Source of the DNA: Papiliotrema nemorosa
Taxonomy: Eukaryota > Basidiomycota > Tremellomycetes > Tremellales > Rhynchogastremaceae
Length of the DNA stretch: 35,408 nt
Reading direction: 5' to 3'
NCBI GenBank assembly: GCA_032158125.1
Contig: JASKOT010000063.1
Coordinates: forward strand, 1 to 35,408
Position 1 is the first letter of the stretch, and the number at the start of each line of letters is the position of its first letter. Made by a program: the position numbers and the translations under genes. Below the pieces are notes generated by a model. It was not told the origin of the DNA and did not search any database. It worked only from the letters and a program-made list of their open reading frames with translations. This document shows positions 1 through 10,478 of this stretch, one piece after another.

Positions 1-1491
1 CCCGCCCACCCAATCACCAATGACAAGCAAGCATACCTTAAACGTAGTCACGGAGACGAACAAATACAGTTATGATTCGTAGCAGGTGTCTACCAAATCG
101 GATTAGCAAAGATCTGGGAGAGCGTCTCCATGCGTCCCATGCGGCTCAAGCAGCTGATCACACCTCTCACACCTTATGAATCGCGGGACAAGATGGAGTG
201 CGCAGGTGTTTGAGCAGCATCCAAGGCCGCGCGGGGGAAGAGAAGAAGGGGTCTTGGTGAATATAACAACATGGGGCCAAGATTCCCGCCAGAGGCTTTT
301 TAACCCTATTTCACCTGTCCAAGTCGAGCGGGATGGCAGTCTGACCACATGCAAGGGCTTGCTCACCTCGGGAAGCTTCGAGCACCGACGGGCACGACCC
401 ATGATCTCAAGCTGACTTTTGGAGATCGTAAACATGGCTCGGGATCGTGACAACACCGTCATTGTAAAGAGTACGATAAACGATGCACAGGGTCCTGATG
501 ACTTGACTTGACCTGGTGGGCAAGAGGACGAGGATCTTTTCACCTGAGAAATACCGCTTCCCTGAGTCGCTCAATCTCCCACTCCTGGGGTGAATCTCCG
601 CGGAGATCTCGCTATTGCGACTCTTTGCTACGCTTGTCTTGCTTAAACAGCAGTATGCCTAACCTTGACCCGTGCAATTTACTTCACTCCGTCAAATCAG
701 GCCTGCACATGCGCGTCCACAGTGCATATCGACCCGCGGTCTGCCCATCGCTCGGTGGGCCTTTGGTGGGCAACAAACCATGTGCTCCGCAGTTTTCCCC
801 GAAACTCTTTCCCGAGACGGCGCCTCTGATCGAATTCCAGCCGGATGCGCAATAACAGCTGACACGCTGACTCTCATGCGTCATTCGAATATGAAGTCCA
901 TCGCAGTAGCTCAGGGATGCGCCTGTTCGGATCTCAAGCGCTTCCTTCCCATACAGGACATATGATCAGTGGTCATTCCGATCTCTCATCGCACCCCATC
1001 TTGCGTGCTACTTCGCTTGTCTCACGGTTCAAAAACAAGGCGAGAGGCGCCATGATAGATAGCCATGAAAAATACGCCACTCAATTTAAAAAAAAATTCC
1101 GGGGCACGATGACATGACATGTCGGACATGCTTCTTAATGCCCATCGGGGGAAAATGAGCAATCAAGAAAAGAATGTTCTAGCTTCAACTTTGTTCCGTG
1201 GCACCACCGGAAGGCCAGGCCACAAATCTCGCAGGGAACAGATCTGGATCGACACGACGAGATCTGGCCGACTGATAACGAGGCTCGTGAGTATCTACGC
1301 CGGTGTGGCATGCAACAAGAATCGACCAAGGTTGCGGTACATGGCGAGCATACATGAGAATACTCGCGAGGCTTGCTCCGTACGCCCAAGCGAAACTTGC
1401 GATCTGCCGTGGGAACAATAGGCTCGATGCAGTATCAGTATAGGCTGGGCGGCGGATGAACACTGCGGCCGTCGCTTTGACAAGGTACCCC
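1..1491. other. gene-free stretch left of DPH1
   Basis: No coding region can be supported here. The open frames are short, start at non-ATG codons or have no recognisable composition or motif, and none can be spliced into a familiar protein. The last few hundred bases next to 1491 probably hold the DPH1 3' UTR, as DPH1 ends at 1492 on the minus strand. There is an A-rich tract near 1086-1096. A perfect 13-bp inverted repeat (6-bp arms around one G) lies at 1118-1130. I see nothing else that can be named. Confidence 0.5.
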
Positions 1492-3416
1492 TCAGACGAC
1501 AATCGGTCGATGACGAGGTGTCCACGGACCCAAAGAGTTGTCCTGTACCCATCAGCCCCTGCGTTACCACAAATACGACTTTCAGGGATAGACAGCTGAT
1601 GTTAAGGAGGCTTTTCCACAAGCGCCTCATCAGAACCCTTGGTGAATACCACCTCGGTGAAGAAAACAGCACTGACCGAGTAAAAGTCCATCGGGTATGC
1701 ACCATCACCTTTTTGTTCTTCTCCTTGCCCTTTGCCCAAATCCAATCCGCCCCAACCTCTGATTCTGCCTAGTGCTACACTAGCTTCGTATGGGCTCAAT
1801 AAAGGTCGCGTAAAGGCGTAACCCCAATCGATCGAGAGTCGAGGACACGATGTTTGCACAAATGTCGAGATGGCTTCGGGCGAAAAGAGGGCCAATTTTG
1901 CAGGTGAAAGTTCGGACAAGAGGATGAGAAGAGGCGGGTCAGCAGTCGGTAACGCTGTCGTTATGCTCTGAATCATATTAGCCCACACCCGTCATTATTT
2001 TGCCGAGTACCTGTGCCACTCACGCGGAGCACACTCAGACTACCCTGTCGACCCAAAGTGCCCAGCAAAACTGCCCAGCTACCCGGGCCTTTATCGGCCA
2101 AACCTTTACGGGCAGCTCGAACGGCATCTCCTCGGACAGTCTTCATCTCTTTGTGCTCGTATGTCTCTCGCGTGAATTTCTTCGAGTATGGATCGTATCT
2201 GAAAGCTGGAACAGTCGGATTGGCAATCATGATGGACTCTAGGTGAAAGCGCCCATCACCGACGTATCTGAATATGAGTACAGTCGGAGGTCAGCACTCA
2301 CATGAGCGCGTCGACCTCGTTGAGTTTCGGCGCGGTACATCCTAGCACCTCTCCTGGACTGAGCGGTCGGGCTTGAGGTATCGTCACATCGTACTTTCCC
2401 CTCCATACGCCGATATCCTTCTTCCTCATCTTAGCCAACATCCCTTCTTCCTCTTGATCGACATTCATCGACTCCAATGGGGGCAGAGCCGTTTCCAAAT
2501 CTGTCCGGAGTGCTTGGATAGCGGCAACAAACTGGATCGTCGACACCAAAGCCAGCCGTGTGGGCAGTTCCTCTCCTTCCGTGGGTTGATCCTGAAGAGC
2601 CTGATCATTCGGATCCAGGGCGATGGGGACTTTACCTCCAGTCTCTGCGGCTTCGGCACCGATGACTGCACGTTGAAAGGCGGTCCGAGAGGAAGGAAAG
2701 TTGCGTCGAACAGAAAGGGCCAAATGAGGCGTATCGATCGCAATCTCCACAAAGACGTACAGCGTCTTGAGCGTCGTCTGCGAGACGGGTACTGCATATC
2801 AGCGGGGCAGGACAGCATGGAAAGGTTGAGCGCACTGAGACATGAATGTCCATAGTGCACAATCATTTCAGCTCCCATCTCCTTCGCGGTAAAGTCATCG
2901 ATACCTGGTCATCAGCTTCCTGGATTGGACAAAGAAGCAGGGTCAACTCGCAACATGCGCCATAGGTGACATCCGCCAGAAGCAGAGGTAGAGCACCGGT
3001 AAACCTGCATATAAGCAAAGCGCTTCTGTCCAGAGAGTAAAATCACCTTTCGACAATGTCGGCGATGGCGCATCCGTACACCATCAACCCCTCTGGCATT
3101 TGCAGAGCGACAGTCTGAACACCATCACGTCGTATGTGATGTATGGTCTTATGTATCTCAAAATTGTAGTTTGACGGCAGACCTGGGGTCAGTGGTATGA
3201 TACGTGACTCTCTCTGTGCATAGCCTCACCTTTTATCGCTTCGTTTAGTTGCGGGTCATGCAATATATCATCCGGAATCTGGTTTGCGACTCTCCGAATG
3301 GGCGTTTTAGACGAAGAAGCCTTTGACGAGCTCCCCACAAACCTCTTTCTCGGTTTGAGTGGTTTCGCAGGAATCTCCACACCTTCCACTGGGTCTGCCA
3401 TCGGGGTCTGACTCAT
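1492..3416 (-). CDS. DPH1: Diphthamide biosynthesis protein 1 (3-amino-3-carboxypropyl transferase subunit)
   Basis: Dph1 pairs with Dph2 in the cytosolic radical-SAM enzyme that transfers the 3-amino-3-carboxypropyl group of S-adenosylmethionine to a histidine of elongation factor 2, the first step of diphthamide synthesis. Eight exons can be joined: 3416-3230, 3182-3047, 3004-2952, 2904-2836, 2791-2302, 2267-2024, 1967-1677 and 1542-1492, giving 506 residues, normal for fungi. The three cluster cysteines of the family are present: YGAC (C125), LGCTAP (C300) and [11 protein letters not shown] (C434). Other family blocks are [42 protein letters not shown] and the C-terminal YPMDFY/SLGPWTP. 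The third intron (2905-2951) must be GC-AG to keep YGACCIDDF. The last exon has only 17 codons including the stop. The start at 3416 is the first ATG in frame; the N-terminal ~45 residues are basic, low-complexity sequence. It is divergent from the Cwf18 gene, 196 bp away. Confidence 0.95.
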
Positions 3417-3612
3417 CTCCGGGCGTCTATCGGACGTCCTGTGGTCCTATTATCGATGAAATTGCGAATAGTGCCATGGTGGACCGGAAATCCTCAGTAC
3501 TCGTAACCAGAGTGGCAAAGTTTCCCACGGTACCACCCCTCCACTTGCCATCTGCATCTAGTCTTCGACTCTACCTCGTACTGTCTCTCTTCACTGGTCG
3601 GTTGCATTCACC
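3417..3612. promoter_or_regulatory. bidirectional promoter DPH1 / CWF18
   Basis: This 196-bp gap separates the start codons of two divergently transcribed housekeeping genes, so it must hold both promoters and both 5' UTRs. It has no obvious TATA box. A frame of 85 codons crosses it but resembles nothing and is not called. Confidence 0.6.
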
Positions 3613-4315
3613 ATGAACACCAATCTGGCAGCGACCACAGCAGCGAGGAAAGAACGTCTGATTGCACTACGTAAACGAAAAGAGGCCGCCGAACAAGGAG
3701 AAGGAGCAGACGGACCGTAAGTTGCCTGAGCCCACCCTTCTTCCATTCAACAAGTGGATACTGATATCAGATCCCATTTCACGTTTAAGCAACGTAATTT
3801 TGATCCGGAGACACGTCAAATAAGGAGTAGGGAGAAAGGTGATGTGGGGGAAGATACGGTCGAAGCGGCCGTAGAGGGACTCGCGGAGAGTATCTTGAAA
3901 GAAGACGAAGAGAAGAGGAAAGAGGAACTGGTCAGTTGCATCTCATCTCATCCTTTGGTCTCTCCCTTCCTTCACGGAGACATGTATAATACTGTTCATT
4001 GGATCTGTCATCGGATCGCGTGCTGATGGATAGGACCTGTTCAATATACAACCGAAGAGAGCGAATTGGGATTTGAAGCGAGACATGACGAACAGAATGG
4101 CTAAATTGGATAGAAAGACAAACGAGGCCATCGCGACACTGTTCCGTGCGTCCAACCTCCGGTTGATTGTGCCAAGCTGACAATCAGGACAAAGGTTACA
4201 ATCCATCAAAAAAGAGAAAGATCCAGCGGGAGGGGTGGATTTGGTTGCTGGTATTCATGCTGCCGAACATGAGCGAGACGAGAACAGAGATGCTCAATCG
4301 AGCGATGAAGAGTAG
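3613..4315 (+). CDS. cwf18: Cwf18/CCDC12-family spliceosome protein
   Basis: This is a small nuclear protein of the Prp19/Cdc5-associated (NTC-related) set found in activated spliceosomes; the human counterpart is CCDC12. Four exons (3613-3716, 3771-3930, 4034-4145, 4188-4315) give 167 residues, close to the family's usual length. The sequence is highly charged and helical. Family hallmarks are an N-terminal arginine/lysine helix (ARKERLIALRKRKEA), the FKQRNFDPETRQ block, and the most conserved part, DLFNIQPKRANWDLKRDM followed by the coiled coil AKLDRKTNEAIATL. The C-terminus is acidic (SSDEE). All introns have GT-AG ends and all junctions keep frame. It is divergent from DPH1 and convergent with the MET12 homologue (230 bp between stops). 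Confidence 0.93.
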
Positions 4316-4545
4316 AGAAAGGACATCACTTGTGGAGGGGCAAGTGACCTGTACGACTGTACGATGTATACATTTCGCCTTGTTTCGGGCTCTATGACAA
4401 ATGTTGAGATTTCAATGTTTGCTAACCATGACATGCTATTGACCCTTACCCAAACGTAGACGACTTACTGCCGAGATGAATCGGTTACAACTTTACTACC
4501 CCATCTATGCGCCTTCTTCCTTTTTTCTTTTCATGCGACAAACGC

Positions 4546-6656
4546 CTATTGCTCGAGCAAGAAGCGCCAGAGACCGTCGGTGTCCTTGTAATCGTGATGT
4601 ATCAACGAGACCAACCACCATTCCGATGCGATATCTTCCAACAATTTTCTTGCGGGTGCCAGCCGTGGGTAAAGTAACGACCATTCTGTCCAAATATCAA
4701 ATGCTTCTTCCTTCCAAGCGAGGAAGGACGTCTCTTCAATGATGGTAGATTGGACAATCTCTTGTCCGGGAAACACACCCCATGTGACTGCATTCACCGC
4801 TTCAGGCAGCGTATTCGTGATGACCTCGCCCTTGTCGTCAGTTCGGGCCTTGGACCATTATGCTTTGACTTACACCCTTGTTGGAGGCATACAGACTGAT
4901 CAAGTCGTTTTTCCCATTCAACTTCTCTCGGATCCTCTCCATCTCGTCTTTCCTCACAAAAAACTCTACGAAAGCCTTCTGGAACACGTATCCGCCTCGA
5001 GGTCCCCATCCATGTACTGGATCTTCACTGTTTGCCGCATCCACAGCTGGCTGCGATCCGACTGTCCAGTATTGCTTCTCATTCAAAGCGAGAAGGTGAG
5101 ACAAGATGGTGGCTGTCTCCGGAGACAACGGCAGGTCGCAGAAGGGAGTGGTAGGTGTCGACGGATCCGAGTGAAGGTATCGCGTGAACAGGCCAGAAAT
5201 ATCACCGTGATTGATCGGTGTGCCCCATTCTTTCAATGCCTGCGCGGCCTAAACAGTGAGTTAATGAGCTGTAACAGGCTAGTAAGTCCAGCTCACGGTA
5301 ATCTTCAGACCGCTTCCCCATCCATCAATCTCTCCATAAGCCGGTGACCTAATATCCGTGAAACGACCGTTCGGGTATTCGTCCCAGGTATCCTCTCCAC
5401 TCGGTCCTTGTGGCGTTCCTGATCCACCACCAGCATTTCCTGCCCCTTTCTTCGGTGCTGGCGGTAGTGCATGGTTTGTCAACCCCCATTGAGCCAAATT
5501 GCTCGCCTCGGAGGGCGAGATTGAAAGGAGAGAGTGTTTCGGCGGTGAAGTGCCCAATCGAGAATCATCATCTTCCTCGATGAGTCGATTGTGACGGGAC
5601 AAAGGCGATGATGAGTGTCCATTTGTACGTGCTCCTGTCCATCCGAGGTTTTCTAATATCGTTCGAATGGATTTTTCAAGGTTGAGCGTGCAGAAATGGA
5701 CACCTGGCACTTGACCAGAAGCTATCAGACGAGAAGCCATGGAAGTAGCGAGTTGGGCTCCATATCGCTTGACAGCTGCGTCGTCGGACTGATCATCAGC
5801 CCGCAATCACTTTATCTACTCGATGCAACTCACCTTGATGGGCTCCAAATCCCGCATGATGGCATCTGGCACTTCGCACTTTGTGAGGTTGACCAGCCGC
5901 CTGAAAGAAGCAAAGTTTTGGATGGGCATGACTCCAGGTATGATGGGCTGCGTGATGCCTTGCATCAGTCACACTGTCCATCTCGGCGGACTTACCGAAA
6001 TCTCTACAACTCTTGACCCATTTCAAGAACCCATCGACATCGTAGAACAGCTGGGTGATGATGAAATCCGCTCCGGCTTCACACTTTTCCCTCAACCAGT
6101 GCAGATCCATCTCCGGACTTTCCGAGTCGACATGCGGCGTAGGGTACCCCGCAACTCCAATACAGAACCAATCGTTGTATTCCTTCCTTATGTACCGAAC
6201 GAGGTCATCGGCATGTTGGAAGAAATCAGGCTCAGGATCCAACGTCGTGGCGTACTCCTCTGTCCTCGGCGGATCACCTCTCAGCGCCAAAACGTTATGT
6301 ACACCCAAATCCTTGGCTCGCTGAGATGAGCGACGCTCTTACAACGCACGATGAATCCAGCTCACTTTTAAAGCCTGATCGACCTTCTCTTTGGGCATGT
6401 TTGTACATGTCAAATGCAAAATGACATCCAGACCAAGTTTAATGACCTGCTCAGCGAGCTCCATCGTCCTGTCGGCGGTGGATCCACCCGCACCCCATGT
6501 CACAGATACAGCCAATGGAGCCGGCAAAGATCCTGAAGCGAGTCGATTAATTCGGTCGAGGAGATTGACGAAACCTGCTTCTGTCCTCGGAGGGAAGAAT
6601 TCCAGAGTGTGGAAAGGACCCTTTTGAGCCGAGATGAGATCCGTCAGGTGGGTCAT
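4546..6656 (-). CDS. MET12: Methylenetetrahydrofolate reductase, Met12 type
   Basis: This enzyme reduces 5,10-methylenetetrahydrofolate to 5-methyltetrahydrofolate using FAD and NAD(P)H, supplying methyl groups for methionine synthesis. Six exons (start-6366, 6320-5996, 5958-5834, 5788-5297, 5248-4874, 4830-4546) encode 630 residues. The N-terminal catalytic barrel shows LEFFPPRTEAG, VTWGAGGSTA, HLTCTNMPKEK, ALRGDPP, GVAGYPTPH, GADFIITQLFYDVD and PIIPGVMPI. A serine-rich linker follows, then the eukaryotic regulatory (AdoMet-binding) half with DEYPNGRF, RSPAYGEIDGWG, HGWGPRGGYVFQKA and NAVTWGVFPGQEI. From memory, VTWGAGG (not ITWNAGG) and SPAYGEIDG resemble yeast Met12 more than Met13; this paralogue call is less certain than the family. 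I chose the ATG at 6656 because MTHLTDL aligns with the usual N-terminus. An in-frame ATG at 6764 would add 36 arginine/serine-rich residues. Confidence 0.9.
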
Positions 6657-6762
6657 CCTGCGTACTGTGTCCGGAGGAGAATGAGGTCGACTCGAGGCTC
6701 TGGGTCGACTTTGTTCGAGCGGATATGTCGTGATCGACACAGAGTGGAGGATTCGGAAAGAC

Positions 6763-6783
6763 ATTACAAACGGGTTTTGTAAT
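6763..6783. repeat. 8-bp inverted repeat ATTACAAA/TTTGTAAT
   Basis: Arms at 6763-6770 and 6776-6783 are perfect complements around a 5-nt spacer (CGGGT). A third copy of the motif lies at 6821-6828. The left arm overlaps the upstream in-frame ATG of MET12 (6762-6764 on the minus strand). It is read here either as paired transcription-factor half-sites or as a small hairpin at that alternative start codon. Confidence 0.55.
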
Positions 6784-6840
6784 CCGCCACCCGGCCCCAG
6801 GCGAGAATCGTAATCAACCCATTACAAACCGAGAGGATGA

Positions 6841-6873
6841 CCTCGGTCAGTTTTGTATACCAACTGACCGAGG
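6841..6873. repeat. 12-bp-arm perfect inverted repeat
   Basis: CCTCGGTCAGTT at 6841-6852 and its exact complement AACTGACCGAGG at 6862-6873 are separated by 9 nt (TTGTATACC). It lies midway between two divergent genes. It contains outward-placed CGG/CCG triplets of the kind bound by Zn2Cys6 dimers, but the wide spacing makes that only a suggestion. Confidence 0.7.
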
Positions 6874-7032
6874 TGTATGTCACCCCTCTCCATCGTCCGC
6901 CCAGTTCAAAATAAATAGACTCGCATCGCATTCCGCTCGACCTTGACCGTCATGTCCGCTATCATGATCTGTATATAGCCCAACAAGTCAAGAGCACCCC
7001 TTTCAGTCTACCGTTTGCAGCTCCCCTTGCCA

Positions 7033-10000
7033 ATGCTCAAGCTCCCGGTACGATGGATGAAGACAGCGCGGCTCATCCTCGTCCCTACCGTGGCAGCATT
7101 TCTCAGTTTTGTCTTTGTCGTCATAAGACCACTGAGTGATCTGGGCGGAGAGTGGGTACATACCCAGCACTGGATTCAATAGGGCTGACGGCACAGGTGG
7201 GCTTTCTTGGTGTTTACAACCGTACTCTTATTCTTCTTCCCGTCTGGCAGCGTGGTAGCTCAACTCGAAGCGACAGGTCAGTCCTACATTGCTCACAAGC
7301 ATTGAGCTGATCCGGTATAGTCTTGGGGATCACGGGCTCAGCAATCGGTCTCGGGTGGTCTTATGCGACTTTGGCCATCGCTGCATATTGCGGACGAAGA
7401 TATGGTGCAGATTCTCGACCCGCAAATGCCGTCGTAGGCGTAGGACTCGCCATTCTTTCTCTCGTCTGTAAGTGCCCGTCTTCTCTGTCTTTGTTGACCG
7501 ACACTCAGGCGGATTCATTAGAAGCTACACACCGCGCCTGACTGCAGCTTCCCGTATTGCGCTCTTCTTCCCCATCTTCCTGTTGACAAGCAACACCGGA
7601 ATCACTCGCGTAAGGCCAGTCCCCTTCCCCCTTAGCTCCTGCTGATTTCAAGACACGAGCAGCGTTGTTTGTCGAGCAGTTCCTGGTCACCTGCTTTGCG
7701 GCCGCCTTCGCCTTGCTTCCTACGATCCTTCTGTCGTATGAGCCATCGGTCGGTCCGCATCTCGGTCAACTGGTGCAAGAATCACTGCAAACAGCTTCGA
7801 CTTTGCTACCCCTCTCCATCTCTTCTGTCCTCGGTACAAACCTCTCAGACCGTCTTGCAGCGTTGCAAGCCTCGAGAGATGGGTCTCAAGCTGCACTCGC
7901 CAAATCTCTCAAGCAGTGTGTAGCAGCACTCCGGACTACGTACACGGCCTACTCAGTGGAGGTGACCCACACAAAGATATCGCCTCTCACGCTGAATCGG
8001 CTTGTCAAGGACCTCAGCTCAATCCAAAGGAATCCGTTATTAGGTCAGACGAGTCATGTTCCAGGAGAGAGAATTCAACAGGCATTACGGAGGGCGTATT
8101 TACAAACAAGCGGTTCTGTGACTCCGTCTACCCCACTCACGCCGCGATCATCGTCTCGACCCAGACGGGCAGAATCGCCATTCACAGCTACGCCTAGAGG
8201 ACGAAGCATGACAAGGGATAGCAATATCAGGATCCAATCTACGCGGTTCCTACACCGCAAGCACGAGTCTACCGTATCTTTCAACCGCAGATCGACACAT
8301 ATTGGTATCACGAGTGAGATTCTCGTCAAATCTATTCAGTCGGCTCTTCACACCACCCTCGCAGAGTTATCCACAGTCTATGGATGGGTCAATCCAAACA
8401 CCACAAAAGAGACGCCGATCCGAGAGATCAAGGAAGAATTAGAGTTCGCCGTTTCTGCCTTTCAACAAGATTTATCCAGCCTTCTGCACGACCTTGGAGG
8501 ACATCATATCAGCCTGTCAGACAATGTCGGTGACTCGTCTCGTACATTTGGACCGGAGGGCGAGGCGACACGGAATTGGGATCACTTCCGAGTCGCCTTT
8601 TACATGACGGCTTTGCTGGACCTGGGAAAGGAAATCATCAAGCTGTTGCAGACGGCTATGGAATTGTCTAGCCAAGTCGGGGAGCAGAGACAATGGTACT
8701 TCCCTTCCATCCCTGGTCTGTCGCATCTTCGAAAGCGAACTGGCTCCCCGCCAACGATGACCGAGGACGGAGGCGCTATAGGTAAGCTCTCCAAATAGAG
8801 TTGCAGCTCACATGAAGATGAACGACCTGTGGTAGCGGATCACGATAGCGAGGACGAATTTGCATTCAGTCAGATGGACTTTGCGACCGCAGCATTATAC
8901 CGATCTCGCCAGACTCCTGGAAGGCCGAATCATATACAAGAATGGCTCATGTTGCGGTGGAGACAGATCTGGGATGATAAGCGGATCGTAAAAGGTCAGT
9001 TTGAGCGCGAGTCTCGCCATTAACCTACAGGCCGCATAGCCTTGTCGAGATTCTTGCGCGGAGCGAAAAGCTCGCATCATGTTTATTTTGCTATCAAACT
9101 AGCGGGAGGAATCTCCATACTGTCAATCCCGGCATATCTTGCGCCCACCTCGTCTGCTCGGCATTACTTTGATAATTACAGAGGTAGCTGGGCAGTCGTC
9201 AGCTACATGTATGTGCTTGAAACGCATACTGGAGCTATCCTCAAAGTCGGCGTGTTTCGAGTCATCGGGACCTTTGTCGGTGCTTTGTCTGCCTACATTG
9301 TACGTAACCGACCTGGGAGTGTATCCTCCCCTGACCTCTCAGTGCACTCTAATTGCTCACGACAACCCGTACGCTCTGGTCGTCTTGGCCACAGCTTTGG
9401 CCGTTCCAATCTCTTACCTGATCCTGTTTACTCGATTCCCTCCTATAGGTATTGTTGCGTGAGTTGTACATGCGCATCCATTGCTGAGTCTAGTGGTATC
9501 ACTCTCCCTCCTCTCATGTTCATCAGATATCTCGATCCGACTACTTCAGAGTCAGATTTTGAGCTAGCCTGGACTCGCTTTGTCAACATCAATATCGGTA
9601 TCGTAGCTGCCATCATCGTTGGTTGTATGTTCTGGCCAAATCATGCTCGAGTGCGGTACTTTCGAGCGGTCTCTACTGCCTTTGAGCGCGCGACAGAATA
9701 CTGTGAGTCTGCTGCGTGGTAGAGTTGTCACGATGCTGACAGGTAGACTTACAGATGAGCAGGTCCGTAGTGTGGCAGGGCTTGACACACTAGACTAACG
9801 TTATCAGAGACCTGTTGCGACCGTCTTTGGTCTGGCAGAGCGACACAAAGCGGTATGACCAGCTGGAGAGTGCAGTACGAGCTCAAATCACCTCTTGTCG
9901 AAGTTTGATCCGAATCCAAAGAAACGAGATCTCCCTCTTACCTCGTCCCGTCAAGCTATACTCTGAAGTCGTGGATGCCTCGGAACGCCTGATCGAATCT

Positions 10001-10478
10001 TTAGCCGAGATTAGGCTGTTGCGTTTTAGTGTACCTCGCAAACCGGCAGTTTTCGATGTCATGCCTCTTCGACGTGAACTCGTCTCGGCAATCCTTATCA
10101 ATCTCTGGGCCCTTAATCAATGTTTCCGATCCCGCAGTCCCCTGCCGCAATGCTTACCTTCGCCTAGGATTGCTCTGGAGGGTATCATGGCTAGTTTGGA
10201 TGATCTCGCTCGGTCTGACAGCTCGCAGAAGGATGGAGAGGTGACGGAGACGCAGTCGATCATGGCGCGAGATCAGCTGGGCATCCTGTATGGGATGGCA
10301 GAGAACGAGGCGATTGGAGAGTTGTGTACGATACTTGACGAGGTGAGTTGTCGAGTTGTCAGAATCAAGGACGGCATTGACAGATCAGCTTGTAGCTGCT
10401 GCGGGCACCTTGTTTGGCACTAGGACATTCATGGGTAGAATGAGGGAAGATCACGAGGAGGATCCATACGTTGTATAA
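7033..10478 (+). CDS. DUF2421/FUSC-family membrane protein (Bre4-like, aromatic acid exporter superfamily)
   Basis: This is a large polytopic membrane protein of the fungal family with an N-terminal six-helix ER-transporter-like domain, a central FUSC-like domain and a C-terminal DUF2421; yeast Bre4 (brefeldin A sensitivity) is a relative. Transport substrate is unknown. Twelve exons (7033-7151, 7197-7276, 7321-7467, 7509-7609, 7653-8781, 8836-8994, 9031-9299, 9343-9458, 9494-9702, 9747-9762, 9808-10342, 10389-10478) give 989 residues. Hydrophobic segments include LILVPTVAAFLSFVFVVI and WAFLVFTTVLLFFF near the start, and a second set after residue ~580 (AIKLAGGISILSIPAYL, YALVVLATALAVPISYL, GIVAAIIVGCMF). 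The hydrophilic middle has a serine/arginine-rich loop. DUF2421 is visible as MSRDLLRPSLVWQ onward, MPLRREL and the C-terminal LVAAAGTLFGTRTFMGRM. Exon 10 is only 16 nt; it is needed to build YYLQMSRDLLRPS. Confidence 0.85.

Larger units (their letters stand above)
6657..7032. promoter_or_regulatory. bidirectional promoter MET12 / DUF2421 transporter
   Basis: This is the 376-bp interval between the preferred MET12 start (minus) and the start of the membrane-protein gene (plus). It contains three copies of ATTACAAA-C within 66 bp (6763-6770 forward, 6776-6783 inverted, 6821-6828 forward) and a 12-bp-arm inverted repeat at 6841-6873, listed separately. The sequence GTATATAGCC near 6971-6980, about 60 bp before the ATG at 7033, could act as a TATA element for the rightward gene. 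No factor can be named with confidence. Confidence 0.5.

Noticed and set aside
103..543. 146-codon minus-strand frame in the left flank
   Set aside because: Starts at a non-ATG codon, has a cysteine/serine-rich random look and no neighbouring exon that extends it.
1295..1708. 137-codon minus-strand frame at the DPH1 3' end
   Set aside because: Overlaps the last DPH1 exons in another frame; DPH1's YPMDFY and SLGPWTP blocks explain this DNA.
2902..2949. GT donor for the third DPH1 intron
   Set aside because: Joining from GA|GTTGAC yields a stop two codons later and breaks the conserved YGACCIDDF block.
4739..5347. 202-codon plus-strand open frame opposite MET12
   Set aside because: Lies fully antisense to conserved methylenetetrahydrofolate reductase exons and shows no family signature.
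5823..6329. 168-codon plus-strand open frame
   Set aside because: Antisense to catalytic-domain exons of MET12.
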